Of a DNA stretch of 56,425 nucleotides, positions 1-8,696 are shown in pieces. The notes under the pieces were generated by a model. It was not told the origin of the DNA, ran no database searches, and worked only from the letters and a program-made list of their open reading frames with translations. The stretch's first letter is position 1. The number at the start of each line of letters is the position of its first letter. Both the position numbers and the translations under genes were made by a program. The stretch is from Paraburkholderia podalyriae. Lineage in GTDB: Bacteria > Pseudomonadota > Gammaproteobacteria > Burkholderiales > Burkholderiaceae. The stretch spans positions 1-56,425 of the forward strand of contig NZ_VZQQ01000041.1 of NCBI RefSeq assembly GCF_014397785.1, given 5' to 3'.

Positions 1-96
1 GAATTCGGGACTATGGTTCGGGCGGCCTTTACGGCTGCCAGGCCTCTGAGTTGGCTCTGACAAAATGGTGTCCACCACTTCGAAAATGATGGACAT
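1..96 (-). mobile_element. IS66-family TnpA (OrfA), N-terminal 32 codons, cut by window edge
   Basis: Reading leftward from an ATG at 94-96 there are 32 open codons running off the window. The peptide begins MSIIFEVVDTI, then has S-E-P-T-Q-R-P-G-S-R and ends R-P-N-H-S-P-E-F. This resembles the N-terminus of the small IS66 accessory protein TnpA (a Tc3/helix-turn-helix-like DNA binder), where R-R-P-N-Y-S-x-E-F leads into the helical domain. IS66 elements encode TnpA, TnpB and the DDE protein TnpC; only the first 32 codons of the first gene would be here. The identification rests on a short motif and I cannot see whether the element is complete beyond the edge. Confidence 0.5.
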
Positions 97-216
97 CACT
101 TTGATGCCGATTCTTGCGCCCGTCTACAACGGCCATCGCGAGCCGCTTACTACGAAGCCGCTCTATCGCGGTCATCGTTTTCCGGTGGCAGTCATCAATT
201 GGGTCGTGCGGTGGTA

Positions 217-556
217 TTGATCGACAGATCGAGCAATTGGTCCTGCTCGAGTCGGCGTACTGAGGCCAGAAATATCGCGTTGAAACATCGCTCGCCTGCC
301 AGAGACGAAAGATCAGGTCAATCCCGGTCGGATGGATTTCGCGCCGACCCTGCTGATTCCTGTCGATCGGCAGCATGTGCTACTGGCAGCCAAGGTACAG
401 CGCCTTCAGGATGTAGTTGAAGATCCTGTACAACGGCAGTCGCGGCAGCGGGCCTCGACGACCCCGTGGCAAATGAGGCAAGACAAATTCGTTGAATTGC
501 GCTTCGCTCACTCCACCGGAATCCGTTGTCGGGCTTGGCGTTGGGCCATTTTCCAT
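217..556 (-). pseudogene. Decayed IS4/IS5-superfamily transposase fragment
   Basis: From an ATG at 554-556 the leftward frame reads MENGPTP..., with S-E-A-Q-F-N-E-F-V-L-P-H-L-P then R-I-F-N-Y-I-L-K-A-L-Y-L-G-C-Q. This is the N-terminal signature of a DDE transposase group whose next residues are W-K-E-L-P-I-D. The Trp codon is TAG here (380-382), and the frame continues in register as L-P-I-D-R-N-Q. Near 300 the homology shifts to another frame (C-F-N-A-I-F-L-A-S-V-R-R-L) and stops near 217, before the catalytic region. One nonsense mutation, one frameshift and loss of the 3' part make it a fossil. The family name is from recognition; which IS4/IS5 subgroup is uncertain. Confidence 0.7.
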
Positions 557-863
557 CAGCAAAGCTGATGGATTCTAGCCACTTCCACGACAACCGCTCG
601 AATCCCGTACCCAGCCGGCCTCTCCGCCCCTTTCTAACCCCTGCGAAAAACCTGCAACCAGTAGTGAAGCACGCAGCAGATGTCGCTTGAGCGCCAAGCC
701 GAAGCTGTCCATCGTCTGGCTTCGTTTCGAGCCGGTCGGTCGCGCAACGCACCCTGGATTTTTGGCTCGACACATATGCGTACCACGAGCCAGCCGCGCA
801 AACATCACTGCAGTTCGGTGTTGTGAGACTGCCCCGCGCCATATAGCTGGCTCCAACGCGGGC
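557..863. other. No gene seen
   Basis: About 300 bases between the transposase fossil and the YqhA-like gene. Open frames here on both strands are arginine-, serine- and proline-rich and match nothing I recognise. I see no terminator or clear inverted repeat. It probably contains the outer end of the decayed insertion sequence. Confidence 0.4.
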
Positions 864-1340
864 TCATTGCCTCCGGTCGGTGTTCTTCATGAGAAACAAT
901 GTAAGGGCGGCAACCACAAGCGCTAGCGCACCACCAAAAGCGGCGATGTCACGGGTACCGTCCCAGACTACGGCCTCGCGCAGGAACAGGACGGCGAGGA
1001 CTGCAATAACGACGCTGACCAAGTTTCCTTTCAGGTCTTCAAGATTGTGGACTTCCAGCCATTTCGGTAACGGTAGCTTGTCATCAATGAACAGCGAATA
1101 GAGACCGATACTGATGATGTAGACAGCGATAGCAATCAGAAATACATCGACTGCCTCAATTATCCCAACCGCGGATGTTTTTACCGACGTGGCAGAGACA
1201 GAGCCGGCCCGGACCGTATCAATGGCACTCGCGGATAAGACTATCGCCACATATAAAATCAACGCCACAGAACCCAAAAAAGTCGCGACGACGGGAACGA
1301 TCATGATGTAGCGGCTCGAAGCCAAGATACGTCGCAGCAT
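864..1340 (-). CDS. YqhA/UPF0114-family membrane protein
   Basis: A 158-residue integral membrane protein starting M-L-R-R-I-L-A-S-S-R-Y, the characteristic opening of the YqhA/UPF0114 family. It has about four hydrophobic segments (roughly residues 8-32, 52-78, 106-122 and 132-150) and the conserved amphipathic link with P-K-W-L-E-V-H-N-L-E-D-L-K. The family is found in many proteobacteria and its function is unknown. An in-frame TTG 36 bases upstream could extend it, but the ATG at 1340 fits the family start. It stands alone between insertion-sequence fossils, so it may have arrived with the mobile region or be an isolated native gene. Confidence 0.82.
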   Translation of the reverse strand: MLRRILASSRYIMIVPVVATFLGSVALILYVAIVLSASAIDTVRAGSVSATSVKTSAVGIIEAVDVFLIAIAVYIISIGLYSLFIDDKLPLPKWLEVHNLEDLKGNLVSVVIAVLAVLFLREAVVWDGTRDIAAFGGALALVVAALTLFLMKNTDRRQ

Positions 1341-1388
1341 GAAAGGAACCTCTCTTAGGTAAGCATGTTTGAGCAAGTTGGGGACCGG

Positions 1389-1745
1389 TCACACTCTGCT
1401 CCCGAGCCTTCGTTTCCCGGGCCGCGTGTCGGCCGAGGGTGAACGGCCGCATCCACCTTTGCTCGGTCTATTCGCAGCGGCACCCGATGTCTTCGCATCC
1501 GTGCGTTCGTTGACTTCATAGCACTCGATCTTCGCGCGTGCGCTGACGGGCCGCTTATGTTGGCGAAACGCTTTTTCGAACAAGGGCACGAGTTTGATCA
1601 CCCAGCGGTGTACCGTCGAATGGTCCGCCTCGAAACCGCGTTCCGCCATCATCTCTTCCTGATTGCGCGGGCTCAGCGAGTACGCCACGTACCACCGCAC
1701 GCACAGCAAAATTACCTCCAGTGGGTAGTGCAGTCCGCCCGCACT
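1389..1745 (-). pseudogene. IS6-family (IS26-like) transposase N-terminal fragment
   Basis: The leftward frame reads L-H-Y-P-L-E-V-I-L-L-C-V-R-W-Y, then Y-S-L-S-P-R-N-Q-E-E-M-M-A-E-R-G and H-S-T-V-H-R-W-V-I, ending F-R-Q-H-K-R-P-V. This is the N-terminal helix-turn-helix region of IS6-family transposases, which continues in intact copies to a W-R-M-D-E-T-Y motif carrying the first catalytic Asp. Here the sequence diverges right after K-R-P-V, so the DDE catalytic core is absent. No start codon of its own is preserved; the 5' part runs directly into the ruined gene at 1740-1926. It is a dead fragment. Confidence 0.75.
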
Positions 1746-1926
1746 ACCAGCCGCTCCAGCATCTCACGCTTCGCGTTACCGCGTAACGGCGTGCCAGCCG
1801 CGCGAGCGCGAGATCGGCTTCAGTGGTTACCTACATATCAAGCCGCCGCTCCCCGTTGCCATCGTTTCCAGCTGTCGCCCGCCTTGCCCGGAAGGCGGCC
1901 TGCCGCTGCGCTGTTGTTTGTGCCAT
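1740..1926 (-). pseudogene. Small ribbon-helix-helix-like DNA-binding protein, broken
   Basis: An ATG at 1924-1926 with a strong AGGAGG site upstream opens M-A-Q-T-T-A-Q-R-Q-A-A-F-R-A-R-R, then G-E-R-R-L-D-M. An in-frame TAG follows where the family I recall from Burkholderia phages and plasmids has Trp, after which the frame continues as V-T-T-E-A-D-L-A-L-A-R-L-A-R-R-Y-A-V-T-R. A one-base loss then moves M-L-E-R-L-V-V-R-A-D into another frame. The last part resembles a ribbon-helix-helix dimer fold with R-E-M-L-E-R-L. The 3' end is replaced by the IS6 fragment. The likely original role was a small repressor acting on the palindromes at 1945-1985. The protein family is remembered, not searched. 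Confidence 0.6.
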
Positions 1927-1944
1927 CGGTTTGTCCTCCTCAGT

Positions 1945-1985
1945 GTTACCCGGTAACGATATGTCCAATCTCGTTACCGGGTAAC
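1945..1985. promoter_or_regulatory. Twin palindromic operator upstream of the ruined repressor gene
   Basis: Two 14-base arms at 1945-1958 and 1972-1985 are exact reverse complements, separated by 13 bases. Each arm contains a hyphenated palindrome, GTTACC-C-GGTAAC on the left and GTTACC-G-GGTAAC on the right. The sites lie between the divergent starts at 1926 (minus) and 2009 (plus), the expected place for an operator bound cooperatively by two dimers. Binding by the neighbouring gene product is inferred. Confidence 0.6.
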
Positions 1986-2008
1986 ATAAAACGCCTAAAG
2001 GAGATAGC

Positions 2009-2125
2009 ATGTTCCGCTTCGCACCGCGTCGTCCAGGAAAACCCGAACGGTACACACGAGGCCCTTACAGAGGAAGAGAAAGCGCCGCGACTGTGCTGCA
2101 TCACGGTCGCGGCGTTTTCATGTGA
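2009..2125 (+). CDS. Possible 38-residue basic protein, divergent from the operator
   Basis: An ATG with AAAGGAG five bases upstream opens a 38-codon frame beginning M-F-R-F-A-P-R-R-P-G-K-P-E-R-Y. It is rich in Arg and Gly and strongly basic. I do not recognise it. In favour: the good ribosome-binding site and the divergent position next to the twin palindrome, as for a second gene of a repressor switch. Against: its last dozen codons lie inside the hairpin at 2083-2118, so the frame may be a truncated or accidental one. Confidence 0.3.
   Translation: MFRFAPRRPGKPERYTRGPYRGRESAATVLHHGRGVFM
2083..2118. terminator. Rho-independent terminator, probably bidirectional
   Basis: CGCCGCGAC at 2083-2091 pairs perfectly with GTCGCGGCG at 2106-2114, followed by TTTT. 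On the other strand the stem is followed by CTTTCTC. It lies just past the end of the efflux operon (stop at 2180, minus strand) and can also end plus-strand transcripts from the operator region. Confidence 0.7.
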
Positions 2126-2179
2126 AGTCAGGTTACGCGTGTTCGGCACCTTGAAGCCTCGCTGCGCATGGCGCCTCGA

Positions 2180-3733
2180 CTACTGATTCGCCGGTGGCAT
2201 CGGGTACGGCGGTGACGCACTGACGGCGGAACTGGCCGGTTGCCAACCGCCGCCCATTGCGCGGAACAGCGCGACCTGAGCCTGTAGTTGCCCCACCTGC
2301 TCCCGTATCAGGGCCGCCTGGCTGTCGAGCAGCGCGACACGGGCCTGATCGATATCGATGCGTCCAATATCGCCTACCGTGAATTGACGCGTTGTTTTCC
2401 TGAGCACCGCAGTGCGGCGCGTGACTTCTTCAATGCGGGCTTGCTGCAACTGCTCCTGCCGCTTCAGTCTGGACAGGGCCTGCTCGACATCGAATAGCGC
2501 ACCGGACGCGGTTTTTTCATAGGCGCGGAGCGCCTGTTGCGCCTGCGCATCCGACGACTCCACCTGCGATTCACGCGCGCCGAAATCGATCAGGGGCAAC
2601 GCCGCGGCCGCGCCGAACAGCCAGAACGTGCTGGGCCCGAGCCCTTGGCCAGCAATATTCCAGCCGTTGCGCGCGAGCAGCGCGCTCAGTGAGAACGTCG
2701 GCCAGTAGTTCAAACGCGCGGCGTCCGACTGCTTCACGCTCGCGAACAGCCGGTCACGCGCGGCGATAAGATCGGGGCGCCGCATCAACAGATCGACCGG
2801 CTGCCCCGGCGTGATGTCCGGCAGCGGCTTGGGCAGACCGCTTGCCGAACTCAGCGTGGCGGTAAGTTCACCCGGCTGGACCGCGCACAGATTCTCAAGC
2901 GACAGTTGCGCAGCGGCGATGGCTGTCTCGACATCCTGTTGTCGCGCCTCGACCTGTGCGAGCCCTGCGTGGGCCAAGTCGATCTCCGTGCTCAATACCA
3001 CGCCGGCCTTGAAGCTGTGCTCGGCAATGACGATGAAGTCGGCGGCTATCTGGCGGCTTTGCGCGAGCAGCTCTCGTTGCTGCAATAGCCCGCGGTAGGT
3101 CATATACAGATCGGCGACTGCACCGATGACGCTGAGCCGCACGGCCTCCGCGTCGCCCGCCGCGGCGAGCGTCGACGCACGCGCCGCGGCAAGACGCGCG
3201 CGGCCGCGACCGAACACGTCGATCTCCCATTGCGTCTGAAGCCCTATGCGCCAGAACTTCGCATCGACATCGTTGATCCCGAGAAACTCCTGGAACTCCA
3301 GCTGGGTTTCCCCGCCGTGATAACTCGCGGCCTGTGCGCCCATGCCGACCGAAGGCAGCAGTTGCGAGCGCGCGAGGCGTATGCCGGCGCGCGCTTGATC
3401 GACGCGCGCAGCCGCAATCGAGATGTCGTAGTTGTGGGCGATCGCCGTCTCGATCAACTGGGTCAGCGCCGGGTCGTTGAATTGCATCCACCACGTCGCG
3501 AGCTGTTCGTCGCTAAGAGAGGCATGCGTGTCGGAGACGCCTGGCGATGACTCGTTGAAGTGCTGCGGAAGCGTCTGCGGTGAATGAAGTTTCAGTGAAC
3601 CCGTGCAGCCCGATACTATCGCCACCACGAGCGAAGCCAGCGGCAAATGACGCGTGGCGCGCCACATCGAACGCCGCGCAACGCGTGACGCGAAGGACGG
3701 CACTGCGCGGATCCGGATCTCAGGGCTTGCCAT
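2180..3733 (-). CDS. NodT-family outer membrane efflux lipoprotein (RND system 1)
   Basis: A TolC/OprM-type outer membrane channel of about 517 residues, the exit duct of the tripartite pump encoded just upstream. The chosen start (3733) overlaps the RND gene by 14 bases, suggesting translational coupling. Residues 22-45 form a lipoprotein signal ending in the lipobox V-S-G-C. Two outer membrane efflux (OEP) repeats follow. Landmarks are W-W-x-x-F-N-D-P near the N-terminus, R-R-P-D-L-I-A-A-R at the start of the second repeat, and G-G-G-W-Q-P at the C-terminus, all usual for the NodT branch. The substrate cannot be read from the sequence. A bidirectional terminator follows. Confidence 0.92.
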   Translation of the reverse strand: MASPEIRIRAVPSFASRVARRSMWRATRHLPLASLVVAIVSGCTGSLKLHSPQTLPQHFNESSPGVSDTHASLSDEQLATWWMQFNDPALTQLIETAIAHNYDISIAAARVDQARAGIRLARSQLLPSVGMGAQAASYHGGETQLEFQEFLGINDVDAKFWRIGLQTQWEIDVFGRGRARLAAARASTLAAAGDAEAVRLSVIGAVADLYMTYRGLLQQRELLAQSRQIAADFIVIAEHSFKAGVVLSTEIDLAHAGLAQVEARQQDVETAIAAAQLSLENLCAVQPGELTATLSSASGLPKPLPDITPGQPVDLLMRRPDLIAARDRLFASVKQSDAARLNYWPTFSLSALLARNGWNIAGQGLGPSTFWLFGAAAALPLIDFGARESQVESSDAQAQQALRAYEKTASGALFDVEQALSRLKRQEQLQQARIEEVTRRTAVLRKTTRQFTVGDIGRIDIDQARVALLDSQAALIREQVGQLQAQVALFRAMGGGWQPASSAVSASPPYPMPPANQ

Positions 3734-6700
3734 GTTGGTCCCCGGGTTGTTGACCTTCTTCCCACTCCGTGCCCTTGATCGAGAACAGCAGCACATACAG
3801 CGCAGGAACCGCAACCATCGTCAGGACCGTCGCGAACGCAAGCCCTGCCATCATGGTGATCGCCATGTCCTTGAAGAAGGGATCCCATAACAACGGCGCC
3901 ATGCCGAGAATCGTCGTGCCCGCAGCGAGCGCCACCGGCCGCAGACGACTCATCGAGCCGAAGATCACCGCCTGCATGCGCGGCACACCCGAGGAAACCT
4001 GGCCATCGATTTCCTCGACCAGCACCACACCGTTCTTGATCATCATGCCGATCAGGCTGAGCAGCCCGAGCAGCGCCATGAAACCGAACGCTCCCCGGAA
4101 CAGCAGCAGACCGACCGTCACGCCGCAGATCGACATCGGCACGACCAGCAGCACCACCAGCGCAGGCTTGAGGCGACCGAACATGAACAGCACCAGCAGG
4201 ATCATCCCAAGAAAGCCCATCGGCAACTGACGGAACAGGCTTTCCTGCGCGATGCTCGACGATTCGTGTTCGCCGCCCCACTCGAGGGTATAGCCGGGCG
4301 GCAACGGAATCGCTTCGATCGCATGCCGCACCCGGTTGAACGCAGCCACGCTGTTGCTACCGTAAGTGACACCCGCCGACACAGTCAGCGTCCGGATACG
4401 GTCGTTGCGCGAAATGATGCTTTCTTCTGTCTGCGGCGAGACTCCGTCCAGCACGTCACCGAGCGGAACATAGCGCCGCTGTCCGGCACTGAAGACCTGC
4501 ATCGTGAGCAGGCGCTCCATGCCCTGTTCGCTATCCGGTGCCCGCAGGACAATCGGCAGCAACTGGTCGTGTTCGCGGAAGATCCCGGTCGTGATGCCTT
4601 CGGTGGCATACGCGAGCACGTCGTTCACCTGGCGCCTCGTCACACCGGCGGAGCGGGCGCGCGAGTCGTCGAACACCGGCCGCACCACGTTGATCGGGTT
4701 TTCCCAGTCGTCGCGGACCGATACGATGCCGCCGTCCTTGTGCAGGATTACTTGCGCCTGGTGGCCCAGGCTGCGCAGCACCTCGGGATTCGGGCCCAGG
4801 AAGCGCGCCTGGATCGGCGTCCCGCCACCCGGGCCGAAGCTCGGCCGGCTCACTGTCCAGCTCGCGTCGGGAAAGCGCTTCTCCAGTTGTTCCGTAATGG
4901 GCGGGATCATCCCGTCGATATCCCGCTGATCCTTCACCGTGACGATGAATTGCGCGTATCGCGGATCGCGGGTTTCCGGATCGTAGACGAGGAAGAAGCG
5001 CGTCGCACCACCGCCGATATAGGTGCTGACATTAGCCACACCATCTTGCGCGAGCAGGAACTTCTCTGCGCCACGGGTCTGTTCAGCGACCGCGCGAATA
5101 TCGGACCCAATCGGCAAACGCATATCGACATAGAAGATCGGCGTCGTCGAGTTGGGAAAGAAACTCTGTTCGACGAAGCGGAACCCCCACATGCACACGC
5201 CCGTGAGCAGCGCCAGAAAAATCACCACCGGCACCCGGCGGCCCGCCACCCAGCCCAGCAAGCGCCGGTATTCGCGATACATCCGCGAGTCGAATGGATC
5301 GGGCTGCTCGCCCTCTTTGGCCCTGAACAGGTAATAACCAAAGAGCGGCGTCAGTCCGATCGCGATCACCCAGCTGAACAGCAGCGAGATGGCCGCCACC
5401 GCAAAGAGCGACGCGCAGAACTCGCCAACGGCGTCCGGCGAAAGGCCGATGCCCGAAAACGCGAGAATCCCCACGACGGTCGAAGCCAGCAGGATCCACT
5501 GGCCCTGCTGCAGCACTTCATTGGCCGCGTCGACATGCGACATGCCCTTCTGCACCCGCACGAGCATGCCCTCGCAAACCACGATCGTGTTGTCGGTGAG
5601 CATCCCCATGACGATGATCAGCGCACCCAGCGAGATCCGCTGCAACTCGATACCCGCGGCATACATCACAAACAGCGTGCCGAGAATCGTCAGGAACAGT
5701 TCGACACCGAGCACCACCCCGGCACGCCAGCCGAGCCCGATGCCCAGCGCCACCCCAACAATGGCCACCGCCAGCATCACGTCGAACACGAAGCCCTTGA
5801 CTGCGGCGTCGACGGCCTCAGGCTGATCGTAGAGCACATGCAGTTCAATCCCGAGCGGCCTGTTGCGTTCCAGCTCCCGCATCTTGGCTTTGACGTCCTC
5901 CCCCACCTTGACGACGTTCACCCGCGAGCGCGCGCTGATGCCGATCGTGAGTGCGGGCTCGCCGTTATAACGGATCAGGGACGTCGGAATCCGGGAATAT
6001 CCGTAAGACACGCTACCCAGGTCGCCCAGCAGAACCGGCCCGGAGGTCGCCCCCACCGGCAGCGAGCGGACGGCATCGAGCGAATCCAGCGTGCCCGTGG
6101 GCGCGATCCGCATCAGCAGATCGCCCACCCGCTCACGGCCCGCTGGACGAATTTCATTTTGCAGCGCGAGCGTTTGCGCGAGATCGTCGGTCGAGAGATT
6201 GTTGGCCGCCAGTTTGGCCTGGTCCGCCTCGACCGTGACCTGCTCCTGCTGGTTTCCCGCAATCACGATGTCGGCGACATCCGGCAGCGTAAGCAATTGC
6301 TTGCGCAACTCGCGTGCGTATTCAAAGAGCTGTGCCTGGGAGTAGCCCTTGCCGGTGATGGCATAGAACATCCCATAGACATCGCCGAACTTGTCGAAGA
6401 CGACTGTCGGACCCGCGCCGGGCGGCAGCCGTGGCTGCACGTCGCTCACCTGGCGACGCAACTCGTCCCATACCTGAGGCAGGTCGGCGGACGTGTACCG
6501 ATCGCGGATCTGGACGCGAACTTCCGAATAACCAGGCATCGAGCGCGAGCGCAGAAAATCGATCTGCTCCATCTGCTGGATCGAGCTTTCGAGCCGGTCG
6601 GTCACCTCGTTCTCCACCTCCTTCGCGCTGGCGCCCGGATAGAGCGTAACGACGACCGCCGTCTTGATGGTGAATTTTGGATCTTCGAGCCGCCCGATGT

Positions 6701-6791
6701 TGACGTACGCGAACAGTCCGCCGAACAGCGAGACGAGCGTGATGACCCACGCGATCAAGGGCTTTTCGATCAGGGGGCGCGCGAGCTTCAT
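3720..6791 (-). CDS. RND efflux transporter permease (RND system 1)
   Basis: A 1,023-residue inner membrane resistance-nodulation-division pump that exports substrates using the proton gradient. The N-terminus (M-K-L-A-R-P-L-I-E-K-P) enters the first membrane helix. Two large periplasmic loops and two sets of membrane helices follow, with the usual near-1,030 length. In helix 4 the proton-relay motif is G-M-L-T-D-N-T-I-V-V, where AcrB has V-D-D; an Asp-Asn pair is common in this subfamily. The helix 10 Lys is present in G-M-M-I-K-N-G-V-V-L. Its ATG overlaps the adaptor stop by ATGA, and its end overlaps the NodT start. It resembles TriC-like pumps more than AcrB, but I cannot assign a substrate. 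Confidence 0.93.
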   Translation of the reverse strand: MKLARPLIEKPLIAWVITLVSLFGGLFAYVNIGRLEDPKFTIKTAVVVTLYPGASAKEVENEVTDRLESSIQQMEQIDFLRSRSMPGYSEVRVQIRDRYTSADLPQVWDELRRQVSDVQPRLPPGAGPTVVFDKFGDVYGMFYAITGKGYSQAQLFEYARELRKQLLTLPDVADIVIAGNQQEQVTVEADQAKLAANNLSTDDLAQTLALQNEIRPAGRERVGDLLMRIAPTGTLDSLDAVRSLPVGATSGPVLLGDLGSVSYGYSRIPTSLIRYNGEPALTIGISARSRVNVVKVGEDVKAKMRELERNRPLGIELHVLYDQPEAVDAAVKGFVFDVMLAVAIVGVALGIGLGWRAGVVLGVELFLTILGTLFVMYAAGIELQRISLGALIIVMGMLTDNTIVVCEGMLVRVQKGMSHVDAANEVLQQGQWILLASTVVGILAFSGIGLSPDAVGEFCASLFAVAAISLLFSWVIAIGLTPLFGYYLFRAKEGEQPDPFDSRMYREYRRLLGWVAGRRVPVVIFLALLTGVCMWGFRFVEQSFFPNSTTPIFYVDMRLPIGSDIRAVAEQTRGAEKFLLAQDGVANVSTYIGGGATRFFLVYDPETRDPRYAQFIVTVKDQRDIDGMIPPITEQLEKRFPDASWTVSRPSFGPGGGTPIQARFLGPNPEVLRSLGHQAQVILHKDGGIVSVRDDWENPINVVRPVFDDSRARSAGVTRRQVNDVLAYATEGITTGIFREHDQLLPIVLRAPDSEQGMERLLTMQVFSAGQRRYVPLGDVLDGVSPQTEESIISRNDRIRTLTVSAGVTYGSNSVAAFNRVRHAIEAIPLPPGYTLEWGGEHESSSIAQESLFRQLPMGFLGMILLVLFMFGRLKPALVVLLVVPMSICGVTVGLLLFRGAFGFMALLGLLSLIGMMIKNGVVLVEEIDGQVSSGVPRMQAVIFGSMSRLRPVALAAGTTILGMAPLLWDPFFKDMAITMMAGLAFATVLTMVAVPALYVLLFSIKGTEWEEGQQPGDQHGKP

Positions 6792-7909
6792 TGAGTCACA
6801 TCCAGTGGCCGCACCGCCTGCCCTTCCGCGACGAACTGCGAGCCGCCCCCGACGACCTTGTCCCCTGCATGCAGATCGCCCGCCACGATAGCGGTGTTAT
6901 TGCGGACCTCGCGCAGATCGACCGGCACCGCATGCACCTTGCTCGATCCGGGGTCATAGCGCCATAGCCTGTGCTTGCCGTCGGGCGTGACAGAAAGCGC
7001 TGCGATCGGCACCGAAAGCGCAAGGTTCGCGGCCGGCGCCGGGTTCACGCCGATGCGCACGCGCACCGCCATGCCCGGCAGCAACGTCAGTTGCGCAGGC
7101 TGCCTGACGCTGAACAGCAACCGGTACGAACTCGAGGTGGGCGTGGTCTGTGTGGCGTGCTCGCGATAGACAAGCTGGAACACGTTGTCCGGGCGATCCG
7201 GCGTCCATGCTTGCGCGCGCAAGGCGTTGTTGAGCGGCAGACTTTCGGCGATGCTTTGCGGCAGTTCCACCCCGACTTCGATGCGCTCCGCTTTCTCCAG
7301 GTTGAACACCGGCGTGCCGGCCTGTACCGTCTGCTCGGTTTCGATGGTACGCCGCGCAATCCGGCCGTCGAACGGCGCGATAAGACGGGTATTGCGCAAG
7401 TCCCTGCGCGCGAGATCACGTTGTACACGGGCGACTTCCACCGCGGCCTTCAACTGATCGAACGCGCCACCCGACAGTATGCTTTCGTTGTGCAGCACCG
7501 CCTTGCGTTTGAGGTCATCGGCGAGCTGGTTGTATTGCGCGTCGGCGCGGCGCACCTGCAGTTCGTAAGGTTCAGGATCGATTCTCGCGATCAGTTGGCC
7601 CTTGCGCACGCGTGCCCCGTCGAGCACGCCGATCTGTACAACGCGCCCGGGCACCTCGAAGGCAAGTGACGAAATGCTGGTCTGCTCGACCCGGCCGGTG
7701 AACTCACGAAGTTCGTTCGCCCCCTCCTGCGTAACCGGCACCAGTTCCACCATGCGCGGCCCGGTTTCGGTCGCGGCCTCCTGCTGTCGGCCACACGCAC
7801 TCAGTAACCCGAATGCCAGAATGACGACTATCCGCGACCGGCTCGCCGGTCGCTTTACCCCGTGCAGCATGCAGGACCCCACTGCAGGGCGGCTTTCGTG
7901 AGCGGTCAT
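6788..7909 (-). CDS. Periplasmic adaptor (MFP) subunit of RND system 1
   Basis: A membrane fusion protein of up to 373 residues that links the RND pump to the outer membrane channel. A lipoprotein signal ends in L-L-S-A-C-G near residue 40 from the 7909 start; an internal ATG at 7870 gives a more usual signal length, so either may be real. The 7909 ATG has AAGAGG upstream. The barrel-sandwich half E-V-P-G-R-V-V-Q-I-G, an alpha-hairpin around residues 110-190, and I-A-P-F-D-G-R-I closing the lipoyl domain are visible. It is the first gene of the operon. No regulator gene is intact beside it. Confidence 0.9.
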   Translation of the reverse strand: MTAHESRPAVGSCMLHGVKRPASRSRIVVILAFGLLSACGRQQEAATETGPRMVELVPVTQEGANELREFTGRVEQTSISSLAFEVPGRVVQIGVLDGARVRKGQLIARIDPEPYELQVRRADAQYNQLADDLKRKAVLHNESILSGGAFDQLKAAVEVARVQRDLARRDLRNTRLIAPFDGRIARRTIETEQTVQAGTPVFNLEKAERIEVGVELPQSIAESLPLNNALRAQAWTPDRPDNVFQLVYREHATQTTPTSSSYRLLFSVRQPAQLTLLPGMAVRVRIGVNPAPAANLALSVPIAALSVTPDGKHRLWRYDPGSSKVHAVPVDLREVRNNTAIVAGDLHAGDKVVGGGSQFVAEGQAVRPLDVTQ

Positions 7910-8696
7910 TCAGGCCTCTTAGGGTTAATCCAATTTCGCGTATGCGCACTATGCAAACATCTGCCGCCTCCAGTGACACCTCGACCGAAGCATCACCGAA
8001 AGCGCATTCCACGCAGACAGCGGCGCCGTTCTGGCGTCTATGTAGGCCGTGCGATTCAGGCAGGCGACGCGAGGCGAAGGCTTAGCCGCGTCCGCGCCCT
8101 CGTTCGGCACCGACGCTCGTCATGAATTCGTCTCGTCCCTGGCCCATGGGCGGCAGGACGTGCGTATAGGTTGTATTCGGGCTATCGAGGCTTGCCTCGC
8201 CCTGCTTTATATTGTTCAAGTCCGCGCCTCGGGTTCAACGTTGAATCCTGCCCGTCGCCACCAGGAAAATGGCCGGCAACGCACCGATCACGGCGAACGC
8301 GAAATTACCCATTCGGGCTGGGAGACGATGAGTGGAAAGTCAGTGTTCCGGTCGGTCCGTCAGACGGTCCCGCGGCTCTGACGGAAGATCGAGGAAGATA
8401 ACGCGTCCCCATCCCCGGCATTGAACGCACAACCATTCCAGCCAGACCCAACAACGAAAACTTTTGCGTATCGTTTGTCATAGCGCGGGACGCCGGTTCA
8501 TTAAAATTAGGCTGCCTGAAAAAGTATTTAAGTTCCCGAACAAATCGTTGTCAAGAATTTCGCTACCGCTGCCCGGTCGAGGTCGAGAGAAACCTCGACG
8601 TTGAGAACACTCAGCCAGATTGTTTTGCTTTTGTCAGCAGTAAACAAGTCAGGGATTGCGACGTCGAAGAAATCAAGAAGTGAACCGCCCCGGGAA
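7910..8696. other. Gene-poor stretch upstream of efflux operon 1
   Basis: Almost 800 bases without a convincing gene on either strand. The open frames are short, compositionally odd and unrecognised. The part next to 7909 must hold the efflux promoter, but I cannot point to defined boxes. From about 8460 the base composition is lower in GC. In other genomes a regulator gene often sits here; I see none. Confidence 0.5.

Noticed and set aside
3720..6791. Loss of the second helix-4 Asp in RND system 1 as an inactivating change
   Set aside because: An Asp-Asn pair at this position is common in functional pumps of the same subfamily.
4266..6794. 842-codon open frame on the plus strand opposite the RND permease
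   Set aside because: It is antisense to a clear RND pump, His/Arg/Asp-rich, lacks any family motif and has no ribosome-binding site. Long antisense frames are expected in such GC-rich DNA.
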